From Mycolicibacterium llatzerense (GTDB lineage Bacteria > Actinomycetota > Actinomycetes > Mycobacteriales > Mycobacteriaceae): 64,000 nt of DNA. Shown piece by piece: positions 19,390-28,391 of this stretch. The notes under the pieces were generated by a model. The model was not told the origin of the DNA, ran no database searches, and was given only the letters and a program-made list of their open reading frames with translations. Each line of letters opens with the position of its first letter. Positions within the stretch are counted from its first letter, which is position 1. Location of the stretch: assembly GCF_000878195.1 (NCBI RefSeq), contig NZ_JXST01000009.1:1-64000 (forward strand), written 5' to 3'. The position numbers and the translations under genes are program-made.

Positions 19390-20345
19390 GTGTCATTGCG
19401 ACAGTGGACATTTCCCGCTGGTATGCCGGCGGAGCCGAGGCTGACGCGTTGGCCGCCGAAGTCGACGAAGGTTTGCAGCGAGCCGGTTTCATCGTGGTCA
19501 CCGGTCACGGGGTGGACCAGGGATTGGCGGCTGCGGTTCGCGCGGCCAGCCGGGAATTCTTCGCGTTGTCCGAGGAGGTGAAGCGGCAGTACTCGGTGCC
19601 GGTCGGCGGACACGGCTGGATCGGCCCGGGTGCCGAGGCCAACGGTTACGCCGAGGGCACCGAGACGCCACCGGATCTCAAAGAGAGCTTCAGTCTGGGC
19701 GCGGAGACATCGACCGGGGATCCGGAGGTGGATCGAATCTGGTTCGCCCCCAACGTATGGCCCGCAGAAGTGCCCGCATTGCAGACGTTGGTGGATGAAT
19801 ACACCGCCCAGATGCGCCGGCTGTCCGACGATCTGCTGGCCCTGTTTGCGCACGCGCTGGGGTTGCCGGCGAATCCTTTTGCCGCGCTGGCAGATCGGCC
19901 GACGTGGACGATGAACATCAACCACTACCCACCGGTGAGCGTGGTGGGTGAACCCGAGCCTGGACAGTTCCGCATCGGCCCGCACACCGATTTCGGCACC
20001 GTCACGGTGCTCGACCGGGAGCCGGGCGCCGGCGGGCTGCAGGTGTATTCCGACGCCGAGGGCTGGGAGGACGCCCCCTGGCAACCCGGCGCGCTGACGG
20101 TGAATATCGGTGACCTGCTGGAGTATTGGAGTGGACGACGCTGGCCGTCCGGCCGGCATCGCGTGCTGCCGCCGCAACCGCACGCTCCGGAAGAAGACCT
20201 GGTGTCGCTGATCTACTTCTACGAAGCCAACCACGATGCGCTCATCACGCCGTTGGGGCCGCCCATCGGAACGGTGTCCGGGCTGGCTCCGGTGGTCTCC
20301 TCGGAGTTCATCAAGGAACGGTTGGACGCCATCACCGTCGGGTGA
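19386..20345 (+). CDS. isopenicillin-N-synthase-like 2OG/Fe(II) oxygenase, coupled to cytosine deaminase
   Basis: The 319-residue protein has the DIOX_N region (GFIVVTGHGVDQGL) and the double-stranded beta helix with the iron triad H200-x-D202 (GPHTDFGTVTVL) and H258 (SGRHRVLPP). The R-x-S motif that holds 2-oxoglutarate in this superfamily reads L272-V-S274 (EDLVSLIYFYE), so the arginine is missing. Fungal thymine-7-hydroxylase belongs to the same superfamily, and the operon (permease plus Fcy1-type deaminase) suggests a pyrimidine-base substrate. That assignment is inference. ATG 19386 overlaps the deaminase stop (ATGA). Confidence 0.85.
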   Translation: MSVIATVDISRWYAGGAEADALAAEVDEGLQRAGFIVVTGHGVDQGLAAAVRAASREFFALSEEVKRQYSVPVGGHGWIGPGAEANGYAEGTETPPDLKESFSLGAETSTGDPEVDRIWFAPNVWPAEVPALQTLVDEYTAQMRRLSDDLLALFAHALGLPANPFAALADRPTWTMNINHYPPVSVVGEPEPGQFRIGPHTDFGTVTVLDREPGAGGLQVYSDAEGWEDAPWQPGALTVNIGDLLEYWSGRRWPSGRHRVLPPQPHAPEEDLVSLIYFYEANHDALITPLGPPIGTVSGLAPVVSSEFIKERLDAITVG

Positions 20346-20384
20346 GCCAGACCTGGGACGGCTCGAGGTCAGGCGTCTCAAGCA

Positions 20385-20681
20385 TCAGAACTCGTGCCGA
20401 TACTCCCGCAACCGAACCCGGCCGTCGACGGCCAGCACGCCTTCGGCGCGCAGTCTTTCGAGTTGCCGCGTCGCCAGATGCGCTGCCGGCCGGCCCGCCG
20501 CGCTGATCACTCGGTGCCAGGGCAGGTCCGAGGAATCGGTCCGCATGATCCAGCCGACGATCCGCGGGCTGGAAAGCCCTGCGGCATCAGCGATGTCGCC
20601 GTAGGTCGACACCCGGCCGGACGGTATCGAGGCGACGAGGTCGCGCACTATCTCCACCTGTTCCTCCGTGACCGCGGCCAT
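20385..20681 (-). CDS. alkyltransferase-like (ATL) DNA-binding protein
   Basis: The 98-residue protein has the MGMT/Ogt DNA-binding domain (IPSGRVSTYGDIADAAGL, SPRIVGWIMR). The active-site PCHR of alkyltransferases is PWHR here (LPWHRVISAAGRP). It therefore cannot accept an alkyl group and belongs to the ATL class, which recognises O6-alkylguanine and recruits nucleotide excision repair. M. tuberculosis Rv3204 is the positional counterpart. Two bases separate it from the LipV-like gene start region, and the two are probably cotranscribed. Confidence 0.92.
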   Translation of the reverse strand: MAAVTEEQVEIVRDLVASIPSGRVSTYGDIADAAGLSSPRIVGWIMRTDSSDLPWHRVISAAGRPAAHLATRQLERLRAEGVLAVDGRVRLREYRHEF

Positions 20682-20683
20682 GG

Positions 20684-21469
20684 TCAGACCAGGTGTCGCC
20701 GGATCACATCGGCGGTTTCGGCGGGCATGGCGTGCGGCACCATGTGGTCGCAGTCGAATTCGGCCAGCTCGAAGTCGGCGCCCAGCCGCGCCTGCAACCC
20801 GGACACCAGCTCACCGGTCACGTAAGCCGGGTGGGTCTGCTTGGCCAGCACCAGCGTCGTCGGGGTGCCCTGCTGAGGCAACACAATCGGGCGGGCCAGC
20901 TCGCTCCAGTACGACATCATGGCGGGCAGGCTGATCCGCCAGCCGACGCGTCCGCCGGGCAGGGCGACCAGGTGTTCGTCCAGGTCGCGTTCGAGTTCCC
21001 CGGGGTACTTCGCGGAGACCTCGCCCCACGATCCGTTCACCTTCTCGGCGTGCGCCTCCTGCCGGTCCGGGTAGTCGGGGGACCCGAGCATGGCGTCGGC
21101 GATCTCGCTCATCCAGCTGCCGTCCAGCCCGGTCGCGGGGTCCAGCAGTACCAGGCCCGACACCAGATTGGGGTGGGCGGCAGCGAGATTGAGTGCTATC
21201 GCGCCGCCGAACGAATGGGCCACCACGACCACCGGACCGTCGGCCTCGTCGTGGAGCAGAGCGGCCAGGGCCGCCACGTTCTCGTCGATGTTCCACGGCG
21301 CCGCCCACGACGAATGACCATGTCCCAGGAGATCCGGTGCCAGCACGGCATATTCGGGCAGATACCCGTCCGCCAGGGTCTGCCACCGCTTTCCGTGGCC
21401 GGTCAGGCCGTGCAGGGCCAGAATCTGTGCCGGCCGCGCCGGTCCGTAGCGGTACACCTGCAAGCTCAC
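20684..21469 (-). CDS. lipV: alpha/beta hydrolase (LipV-like)
   Basis: The 261-residue alpha/beta hydrolase has the oxyanion region LHGLTGHGKRW, the segment PDLLGHGHSSWAAPW, the nucleophile elbow VAHSFGGAI and the catalytic-histidine region CDHMVPHAMP. It resembles M. tuberculosis LipV (Rv3203), a lipase/esterase. GTG 21469 gives the family N-terminus (SLQVYRYGP). The gene is divergent from adnA, with about 90 bases between the starts, and adjoins the ATL gene. Confidence 0.9.
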   Translation of the reverse strand: MSLQVYRYGPARPAQILALHGLTGHGKRWQTLADGYLPEYAVLAPDLLGHGHSSWAAPWNIDENVAALAALLHDEADGPVVVVAHSFGGAIALNLAAAHPNLVSGLVLLDPATGLDGSWMSEIADAMLGSPDYPDRQEAHAEKVNGSWGEVSAKYPGELERDLDEHLVALPGGRVGWRISLPAMMSYWSELARPIVLPQQGTPTTLVLAKQTHPAYVTGELVSGLQARLGADFELAEFDCDHMVPHAMPAETADVIRRHLV

Positions 21470-21558
21470 CGCAATGATGCTGCCAGACGCTGGGCCCGAC
21501 TGTCGCCGGACACTGTCTTCGACGCAACTTGTCGTACCTCCGTGGTTGCATTCCGTGC

Positions 21559-24500
21559 ATGGCCGCCCCGCACTCCGCACTCACCGCGCCCGGCTCGGTT
21601 AATGCCCTGACCGAGCCCGGGCAACGTGGTGTGGTGCGGGTGCTGGGCGGCCCCGGAACCGGCAAGACCGAACTGCTGATCCGCACTGCCGCAACGCATA
21701 TCGCGGCCGGGACCGATCCGGAGTCGGTGCTGCTGCTCACGGGTTCGGCGCGCCTCGGCAGCCGGGTCCGCGGCGCCATCACCTCGGCACTGCTCGGCGA
21801 TTCCGGCCAGGTCACCCGGGAGCCACTGGTCCGCACCCTGCATTCCTACGCGTTCGCCGTGTTGCGGCAGGCCGCGCAGCGCGCCGGCGACCCACCGCCG
21901 CGCCTGATCACCAGCGCCGAGCAGGACGGCATCATCCGCGAGCTCCTCGCTGGTGATCTCGAGGACGGCGACGAGGCCGGCGTGGACTGGCCGCTGCACC
22001 TGCGACCGGCATTGGCCACCGCCGGGTTCGCGACCGAATTGCGGGACCTGTTGGCCCGCTGCACCGAACGTGGCGTCGACCCCGCGGACCTGCGCCGGAT
22101 CGGCCGCAAGGCCGGACGCCCGGAGTGGGTGGCCGCGGCCCGGTTCGCGCAGGTCTACGAGCAGGTGATGCTGCTGCGCAGCGCCGTCGGCATGGCCGCC
22201 CCGCAGGCGACGGTGCCCGCGCTGGGCGCGGCTGAACTGGTCGGCGCCGCGCTCGAGGCCTTCGCCGTCGATCCCGCGCTGCTGGACGCCGAACGCTCCC
22301 GCATCAAGCTGCTGCTGGTCGACGACGCGCAGCACCTCGACCCGCAGGCCGCGCTGCTGGTGCGGGTGCTGGCGGCCGGCGCCCAGCTGACCGTCATCGC
22401 CGGGGATCCGAGCCAGACGGTGTTCGGGTACCGCGGCGCCGAGCCGACACTGCTGTACGGCCCCGAGGACCAGCCGCAGGTGGTTCTGACCGAGTCGCAT
22501 CGGTGTGCGCCCGCGGTGGCCGGCGCGGTTTCGGCCGTGGCACGGCGGCTGCCCGGCGTGGACGCGTCACGGACCCTGACGTCGGCGACGACGGACGACC
22601 TCGGCTCGCTGACGGTGCGCGTGGCGGGTTCGCCGCACGCCGAATCCGCACTGATCGCGGACGCACTGCGCCGCGCGCACCTGGTCGACGGAGTGCCCTG
22701 GGCGCAGATGGCCGTCATCGTGCGCTCGGTGCCGCGGGCCGGGACGGCGCTGGCCCGGGCGCTGACCGCTGCCGGGGTGCCGGTGCAGCAGCAGGCCGAC
22801 ACCACGCCGCCGGCACTGCATCCGGCGGTGGGCGCGCTGCTCTCCGTGCTGGACTGCGTCGCCGACCAGCTGACCGGCGACCGGGCACTGGCCTTGCTGA
22901 CGGGGCCCATCGGCCGGGTCGACCCGGTGTCCCTGCGCCAGTTGCGGCGCGTCCTGCGCCGCGCCGACGGTGGTGGCCGTGAGTTCGGCGAGCTGCTGAC
23001 CGAGGCGCTGACCGCCGGCATCGAACGCCCGTTGCCGGATCAGCTGGCCCGGCCGGTGCGCCGGGTCCGCGCCGTCCTCGACGCGGCGCGCCGGGCGGCG
23101 ACGGCCGGCCAGGACCCGCGGTTCGTGCTGTGGCAGGCCTGGCACACCAGCGGATTGTCGCGCCGGTGGCAGGCGGTGGCCGGGCGCCCGGGTGCGGCCG
23201 GGGTCGCCGCGGGCGTCGACCTGGACGCCGTCACCGCGCTGTTCGACACCGTCGACCAGTACGTGGCCCGCACCGCGGCGGCCTCCCTCACCGGTTTGAT
23301 CGACCACGTCCGCGCCCTGTCCTGGTCGGGTTCGACGCCGGAGCGCGCCGAGGCCGACGAGGTGGCCGTAGTCAGTGCGCATGCCGCGCTGGGGCGGGAA
23401 TGGGATTTCGTGGTCATCGCGGGCCTGCAGGAAGGGTTGTGGCCCAACACCGTTCCGCGTGGGGGTGTGCTCGGGACCCAGCAGCTGCTCGACATCGTCG
23501 ACGGTGTGGGTGACGTTCGTGGCATGTCGGCCACCGCGCCGCTGCTGGCCGAGGAACGGCGGCTGCTGGTGGCTGCGCTGGGCCGGGCCCGCAAGCGGGT
23601 GCTGGTGACGGCCGTCGACAGCGACAATGGTGATGAAGCGCTGCTGCCGTCGACCTTCTTCGAAGAGCTGGCGGCGCTGGCCGGCGGTACCGATCCCGAC
23701 ACCGACGAGCTCCCGGTGCACGCGCCCGCCGTGCTGTCCCCATCGGCACTGGTCGGCCGGCTGCGGTCGGTGGTCTGCGCCCCCGACGGCGCGGTCGAGG
23801 AGTCCGACCGGCTCTGTGCGGCAGCACAATTGGCGCGGCTGGCCGAGGCCGGGGTGCCGGGCGCCGACCCGGCGCAGTGGTACGCCAGCACGGAGCTGTC
23901 CACTGCCGAGCCACTGTGGTCCGGTGACGACCACGTCGTCACGGTGTCGCCGTCGACCGTGCAGACCCTGACCGACTGCCCGCTGCGCTGGATGCTGGAG
24001 CGGCACGGCGGCAGCGACGGCCGCGATCTGCGTTCGGCGCTGGGCTCCCTGGTGCACGCCCTGGTCGCCGACTCCGGTCGTAGCGAGGCCCAGCTGCGGG
24101 GCGAGCTCGAAAAGGTCTGGCAGCAGCTGCCTTTCGACTCGAACTGGTACGCCGACAACGAGCTCGAGCGGTACCGCGCCATGCTGGACACCTTCACGAC
24201 GTGGCGGCAGGAGAGCCGCAGTGAGCTCACCGAGGTCGGCACCGAGCTCGAGGTAGCCGGGGTGATCGTCGATGCGGGTCCGCAGGTGCAGGTGAAGGGG
24301 CGCATCGACCGGCTCGAACGCGACCGCGACGGACGCCTCGTGGTGGTCGATGTGAAGACCGGTAAGAGCCCGGCCACCAAGGCCGATGCCCAGCAGCATG
24401 CCCAGCTCGCGCTGTACCAGCTGGCCATCGCGGAAGGCATTGTGCCGCAGGGTGATCAGCCGGGCGGCGGCCGGTTGGTGTATCCGGCCAAACCCGCGAA

Positions 24501-24690
24501 GGCGGGCGCCACCGAACGTGAGCAGGATCCGATGGGGGAGACGGCGCAGGCGCAGTGGCGGCAGCGGGTCACCGACGCCGCGGCGGCCACGGCCGGGCCG
24601 CAGTTCGTCGCGCGCGTCGGCGCCGGCTGCGCCACCTGCCCGGTGCGGGCCATGTGCCCGGCGCAAGGTACGAAGGGTGGATGCCCGTGA
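21559..24690 (+). CDS. adnA: AdnA subunit of the AdnAB helicase-nuclease
   Basis: AdnAB is the mycobacterial motor-nuclease that resects DNA double-strand breaks. This 1043-residue subunit has an N-terminal UvrD-like motor with Walker A GGPGTGKT (30-37) and motif III-like GDPSQTVFGYRGAE. Motif II is DDAQH in place of DExQ, and motif VI (ALGRARKR) departs from the consensus, in line with AdnA being the weaker motor. The C-terminal RecB-type nuclease shows GRIDRLERD, VVDVKTGKSP and QLALYQLA. A DCPLRW...CATCPVRAMC cysteine pattern is like that of iron-sulfur nucleases. ATG 21559 was chosen. The stop overlaps the adnB start. Confidence 0.95.
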   Translation: MAAPHSALTAPGSVNALTEPGQRGVVRVLGGPGTGKTELLIRTAATHIAAGTDPESVLLLTGSARLGSRVRGAITSALLGDSGQVTREPLVRTLHSYAFAVLRQAAQRAGDPPPRLITSAEQDGIIRELLAGDLEDGDEAGVDWPLHLRPALATAGFATELRDLLARCTERGVDPADLRRIGRKAGRPEWVAAARFAQVYEQVMLLRSAVGMAAPQATVPALGAAELVGAALEAFAVDPALLDAERSRIKLLLVDDAQHLDPQAALLVRVLAAGAQLTVIAGDPSQTVFGYRGAEPTLLYGPEDQPQVVLTESHRCAPAVAGAVSAVARRLPGVDASRTLTSATTDDLGSLTVRVAGSPHAESALIADALRRAHLVDGVPWAQMAVIVRSVPRAGTALARALTAAGVPVQQQADTTPPALHPAVGALLSVLDCVADQLTGDRALALLTGPIGRVDPVSLRQLRRVLRRADGGGREFGELLTEALTAGIERPLPDQLARPVRRVRAVLDAARRAATAGQDPRFVLWQAWHTSGLSRRWQAVAGRPGAAGVAAGVDLDAVTALFDTVDQYVARTAAASLTGLIDHVRALSWSGSTPERAEADEVAVVSAHAALGREWDFVVIAGLQEGLWPNTVPRGGVLGTQQLLDIVDGVGDVRGMSATAPLLAEERRLLVAALGRARKRVLVTAVDSDNGDEALLPSTFFEELAALAGGTDPDTDELPVHAPAVLSPSALVGRLRSVVCAPDGAVEESDRLCAAAQLARLAEAGVPGADPAQWYASTELSTAEPLWSGDDHVVTVSPSTVQTLTDCPLRWMLERHGGSDGRDLRSALGSLVHALVADSGRSEAQLRGELEKVWQQLPFDSNWYADNELERYRAMLDTFTTWRQESRSELTEVGTELEVAGVIVDAGPQVQVKGRIDRLERDRDGRLVVVDVKTGKSPATKADAQQHAQLALYQLAIAEGIVPQGDQPGGGRLVYPAKPAKAGATEREQDPMGETAQAQWRQRVTDAAAATAGPQFVARVGAGCATCPVRAMCPAQGTKGGCP

Positions 24691-27600
24691 CGTACAGCCC
24701 CGCCGACCTTGCCGAGACGCTCGGGCTGTTCACCCCCACCGACGAGCAGGCCGCGGTCATCGCCGCCCCGCCGGGACCGCTGGTGGTGATCGCCGGCGCC
24801 GGCGCCGGGAAAACCGAGACGATGGCCGCACGGGTGGTCTGGCTGGTGGCCAACGGCTATGCGACCCCGTCGCAGGTGCTGGGGCTGACCTTCACCCGCA
24901 AGGCGGCCGGACAGTTGTTGCGCCGCGTGCGTACCCGGCTGGCCCGCCTCGCCGGTTCGGGCCTGTTGCCCGGCGTTTCGTTGGCCGACGAGCACGCCAC
25001 CGTCAGCACCTATCACGCCTTCGCGGGCACCCTGCTCCGCGAGTACGGGCTGCTGCTGCCCATCGAGCCGGCCACCCGGCTGGTCACAGAAACCGAGATG
25101 TGGCAGTTGGCTTTTCGGGTGGTGTCCGATTTTCCGGGGCAGCTGCACACCGACAAGTCCCCGGCCGCGATCACCCAGATGGTGCTGCGCCTGGCCGGTC
25201 AGCTGTCCGAGCATCTCGTCGACACCGACGCCGTGCGCGACACCCATCACGAGCTGGAACGGCTCATCCTCACGCTCCCGGCGGGACCGGGCCAGCGCGG
25301 TGGGCCCACGCAGTGGCTGTTGAATCTGCTGGACACCCAGACCGAGCGGACCGAGCTGGTGCCGCTCATCGACGCGGTGCACCAGCGGATGCGGGATGCG
25401 CAGGTGATGGACTTCGGTACGCAGATGTCCGCGGCGGCGCGCTTGGCCGAGGGTTTCCCGCAGGTCGGCGCGCAGCTGCGGGAGCGGTATCGCGTGGTCC
25501 TGCTGGACGAATATCAGGACACCGGGCATGCCCAGCGGGTGGCGCTGTCGTCGCTGTTCGGTGGCGGCGTCGACGACAGCCTGGCGCTGACGGCGGTGGG
25601 GGACCCGATCCAATCGATCTACGGCTGGCGCGGCGCGTCGGCCACCAACCTGCCCCGGTTCACCACCGACTTCCGGCTCTCGGACGGCTCGCCGGCCCCG
25701 GCCCTGGAATTGCGGACCAGCTGGCGCAACCCACCGCGGGCGCTGAAACTGGCCAACGAGGTGTCCGCCGAGGCCCGCCGCCGCAGCGTGAGCGTGCGCG
25801 AACTGCTGCCGCGGCCCGGTGCCGAGCCGGGAACCATCCAGTGTGCGTTGTTGGATGACGTTGTCGCCGAGCGTGATTGGGTCGCCGATCACCTGGCTCG
25901 CCGGTACCACGGTGCCGCCGCCGCGGGTGACCCGGTGCCGACGGCCGCGGTCCTGGTGCGCCGCAACGCCGACGCCGCGCCCATCGCCGAGGCGCTGAAC
26001 GCACGTGGGATCCCCGTCGAGGTGGTCGGTCTGGCCGGGCTGTTGGCCATCCCGGAGGTCGCCGACGTGGTCGCGATGCTACGTCTGGTCGCCGAGCCGA
26101 CCGCCGGGGTCGCCGCGATGCGGGTACTGACGAGCGCGCGGTGGCGGTTCGGTGCCGCCGACCTGGCCGCGCTGTGGCGCCGCGCCTCGGAACTGGATGT
26201 GCCCGACGCCGCGCGGACGTCCGGTTCGGCCGCCGAGCAGGCCGTCGCCCACGTCGCTCCCGACGCCGACCACGCCTGCCTGGCCGATGCGATCAGCGAC
26301 CCAGGTCCTGCCGACCGCTACTCGCCCGAAGGACACCGTCGGCTGCTGGCCCTGGCCGCCGAGCTGAGCCAGCTGCGCGCGCACCTGCATCAGCCGCTGC
26401 CCGACCTGGTCGCCGAAACGCGTCGGGTCCTGGGCATCGACGCCGAAACCCGCGCGGCCAGTGGGGTTTCCGAGGGCTGGCGGGGTACCGAGCATCTCGA
26501 TGCGTTCGCCGATGTGGTCGCGGGCTACGCCGCGCGGCCGGTCACCGACGCCGACGCATCCGCGCCCATCGCCGGACTGCTGGCGTATCTGACAGCGGCC
26601 GCCGAGGTCGAGAACGGGCTGGCGCCGGCACAGGTGACGGTGGCTTCGGACCGCGTGCAGATCCTGACGGTGCACGCTGCCAAGGGGCTGGAGTGGCAGA
26701 TCGTCGCGGTTCCGCACCTGGTTGCCCGGGTGTTCCCGTCCACCGCGTCGCAGCGCACCTGGCTGACCGACGCGGGCGACCTGCCGCCGTTGCTGCGCGG
26801 TGACCGCGCCGAGTTGTCCGAACACGGGGTGCCGGTGCTCGACACGTCCGACGTCAACGACCGCAAGGTGTTGGCGGACAAGATCGCCGCGCACAAGGCC
26901 CTGCTCGATCAGCGGCGCACGGATGAGGAACGCCGCCTGCTCTACGTGGCTCTCACCCGCGCCGAGGACACCCTGCTGCTCTCCGGGTACCACTGGGGGA
27001 CGACGGCCGCGAAGCCGGCGGGGCCATCCGACTTCCTGATCGAGATGCGCGACATCATCGAACGCGCGGGCAATGATGGCGACCCCTGCGGCGAGATCGA
27101 GCAGTGGGCACCCGCACCGCCCGAGAGCGCTGTGAATCCGTTGCGCGACAACGTCGTCGAATGTGCATGGCCAATCGACCCGGCTGGTGCCCGCCGCGGT
27201 GACGTCGACCGGGGCGCGGCCCTGGTCGCGCAGGCGCTCACCGCCACGGCCGATGAGAACTTCGACGACCGCCACGGATGGTCCGCCGATGTCGATGCCC
27301 TGCTGGCCGAACGCGCGCGGATCCAGGAGCGCGGTCCGGTCGAGCTGCCGCCCCAGCTGTCGGTCAGCACGCTGGTCGATCTGGGCAGCGACCGGTCCGG
27401 CGCGCTGCAACGGCTGCAGCGCCGGCTACCGTCGCGCCCGGACCCGCAGGCACTGCTGGGCACCGCGTTTCACGACTGGGTGCAGCGGTACTTCTCCGCC
27501 GAGCGGCTGTTCGACCTCGACGACCTACCCGGTGCGGTCGACGCCGAGCTGGGGCAGGCCGTCGCCGACGAACTGGCCGACCTGCAGGCCGCGTTCGCGC

Positions 27601-27941
27601 TGTCGGATTGGGCGGCCCGCACCCCGATCGACATCGAGGTGCCGTTCGACATGGTGATCGGCGATCGCGTGATCCGGGGCCGCATCGACGCGGTGTTCGC
27701 CGACGCCGATGGGGGCTACACCGTGCTGGACTGGAAGACCGGCGATCCGCCGACCACCCCGGAAACCATGCGCAACAAGGCGATTCAGCTGGCGGTGTAC
27801 CGGCTGGCCTGGTCGTCGATCCGGGGCGTACCCGTCGATTCGGTGCGGGCGGTCTTCCATTACGTGCGGGCCGGGCAGACGGTGGCACCCACCGACCTGC
27901 CCGGCGCCGACGAACTGGCGGCGCTAGTGCGCGTCGGGTGA
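24687..27941 (+). CDS. adnB: AdnB subunit of the AdnAB helicase-nuclease
   Basis: This 1084-residue subunit is the lead motor of AdnAB. It has consensus UvrD motifs: Walker A AGAGAGKT, LTFTRKAAGQLL, motif [32 protein letters not shown] and VALTRAED. The C-terminal nuclease has GTAFHDWVQRYF, GRIDAVFAD, VLDWKTGDPP and QLAVYRLAW. GTG 24687 overlaps the adnA stop (GTGA) and has GAAGGG upstream at a suitable distance; ATG 24681 is an alternative but sits too close to that site. The 3' end overlaps the convergent DoxX-like gene by 18 bases. Confidence 0.95.
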   Translation: MTYSPADLAETLGLFTPTDEQAAVIAAPPGPLVVIAGAGAGKTETMAARVVWLVANGYATPSQVLGLTFTRKAAGQLLRRVRTRLARLAGSGLLPGVSLADEHATVSTYHAFAGTLLREYGLLLPIEPATRLVTETEMWQLAFRVVSDFPGQLHTDKSPAAITQMVLRLAGQLSEHLVDTDAVRDTHHELERLILTLPAGPGQRGGPTQWLLNLLDTQTERTELVPLIDAVHQRMRDAQVMDFGTQMSAAARLAEGFPQVGAQLRERYRVVLLDEYQDTGHAQRVALSSLFGGGVDDSLALTAVGDPIQSIYGWRGASATNLPRFTTDFRLSDGSPAPALELRTSWRNPPRALKLANEVSAEARRRSVSVRELLPRPGAEPGTIQCALLDDVVAERDWVADHLARRYHGAAAAGDPVPTAAVLVRRNADAAPIAEALNARGIPVEVVGLAGLLAIPEVADVVAMLRLVAEPTAGVAAMRVLTSARWRFGAADLAALWRRASELDVPDAARTSGSAAEQAVAHVAPDADHACLADAISDPGPADRYSPEGHRRLLALAAELSQLRAHLHQPLPDLVAETRRVLGIDAETRAASGVSEGWRGTEHLDAFADVVAGYAARPVTDADASAPIAGLLAYLTAAAEVENGLAPAQVTVASDRVQILTVHAAKGLEWQIVAVPHLVARVFPSTASQRTWLTDAGDLPPLLRGDRAELSEHGVPVLDTSDVNDRKVLADKIAAHKALLDQRRTDEERRLLYVALTRAEDTLLLSGYHWGTTAAKPAGPSDFLIEMRDIIERAGNDGDPCGEIEQWAPAPPESAVNPLRDNVVECAWPIDPAGARRGDVDRGAALVAQALTATADENFDDRHGWSADVDALLAERARIQERGPVELPPQLSVSTLVDLGSDRSGALQRLQRRLPSRPDPQALLGTAFHDWVQRYFSAERLFDLDDLPGAVDAELGQAVADELADLQAAFALSDWAARTPIDIEVPFDMVIGDRVIRGRIDAVFADADGGYTVLDWKTGDPPTTPETMRNKAIQLAVYRLAWSSIRGVPVDSVRAVFHYVRAGQTVAPTDLPGADELAALVRVG

Positions 27942-28331
27942 GTTGCGGTAGACCTTGAGCGCCTGGGTCACCATCGGCACCTGCAGCGGCAACCGGCCCA
28001 GGGCGGCGATGCGGGCCGGCCAGCCCTTCGGCCACCACAGCCGGACCATGTTCACGTTCGCGGGGAACACCCCGATGAACAGCGCGACCGCGGCCAGCGC
28101 ACCGAGCTTGCGGGTACGTGGAATGAGCAGCGCTGCACCGGTGGCGACTTCGGCGACGCCCGACGCGTAGGTGTAGAACCGGGCAGTCCCCGGCAGTTCT
28201 TCCGGAACGATGCCGTCGAACGGTTTGGGTGCGACGAAATGCAGAGTGCCCATTCCGACGAGCAGCGCGCCCATTCGGTATGCGGGGGCCTGGCTGTGGG
28301 CGGTGTTATCCGAAGTGCTGGGGACGGTCAT
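27924..28331 (-). CDS. small DoxX-like membrane protein
   Basis: The 135-residue protein has about four membrane helices (YRMGALLVGMGTLHFV, FYTYASGVAEVATGAALL, LAAVALFIGVFPANVN and a C-terminal amphipathic segment ending RNSPDAH). Its layout is like DoxX/DUF4267-type proteins. It is transcribed toward adnB, and the two genes overlap tail to tail by 18 bases. It is divergent from the potassium channel gene with a 60-base gap. No function can be assigned. Confidence 0.8.
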   Translation of the reverse strand: MTVPSTSDNTAHSQAPAYRMGALLVGMGTLHFVAPKPFDGIVPEELPGTARFYTYASGVAEVATGAALLIPRTRKLGALAAVALFIGVFPANVNMVRLWWPKGWPARIAALGRLPLQVPMVTQALKVYRNSPDAH

Positions 28332-28391
28332 GGTTACATAGTGCTGTGCTGAGCCGTCCCGTGGTGAGCCTCTGCCAGATATTGGCTCGTC

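Noticed and set aside
22567..24666. 699-codon minus-strand frame inside adnA
   Set aside because: Antisense shadow of adnA with low-complexity Arg/Gln/His composition.
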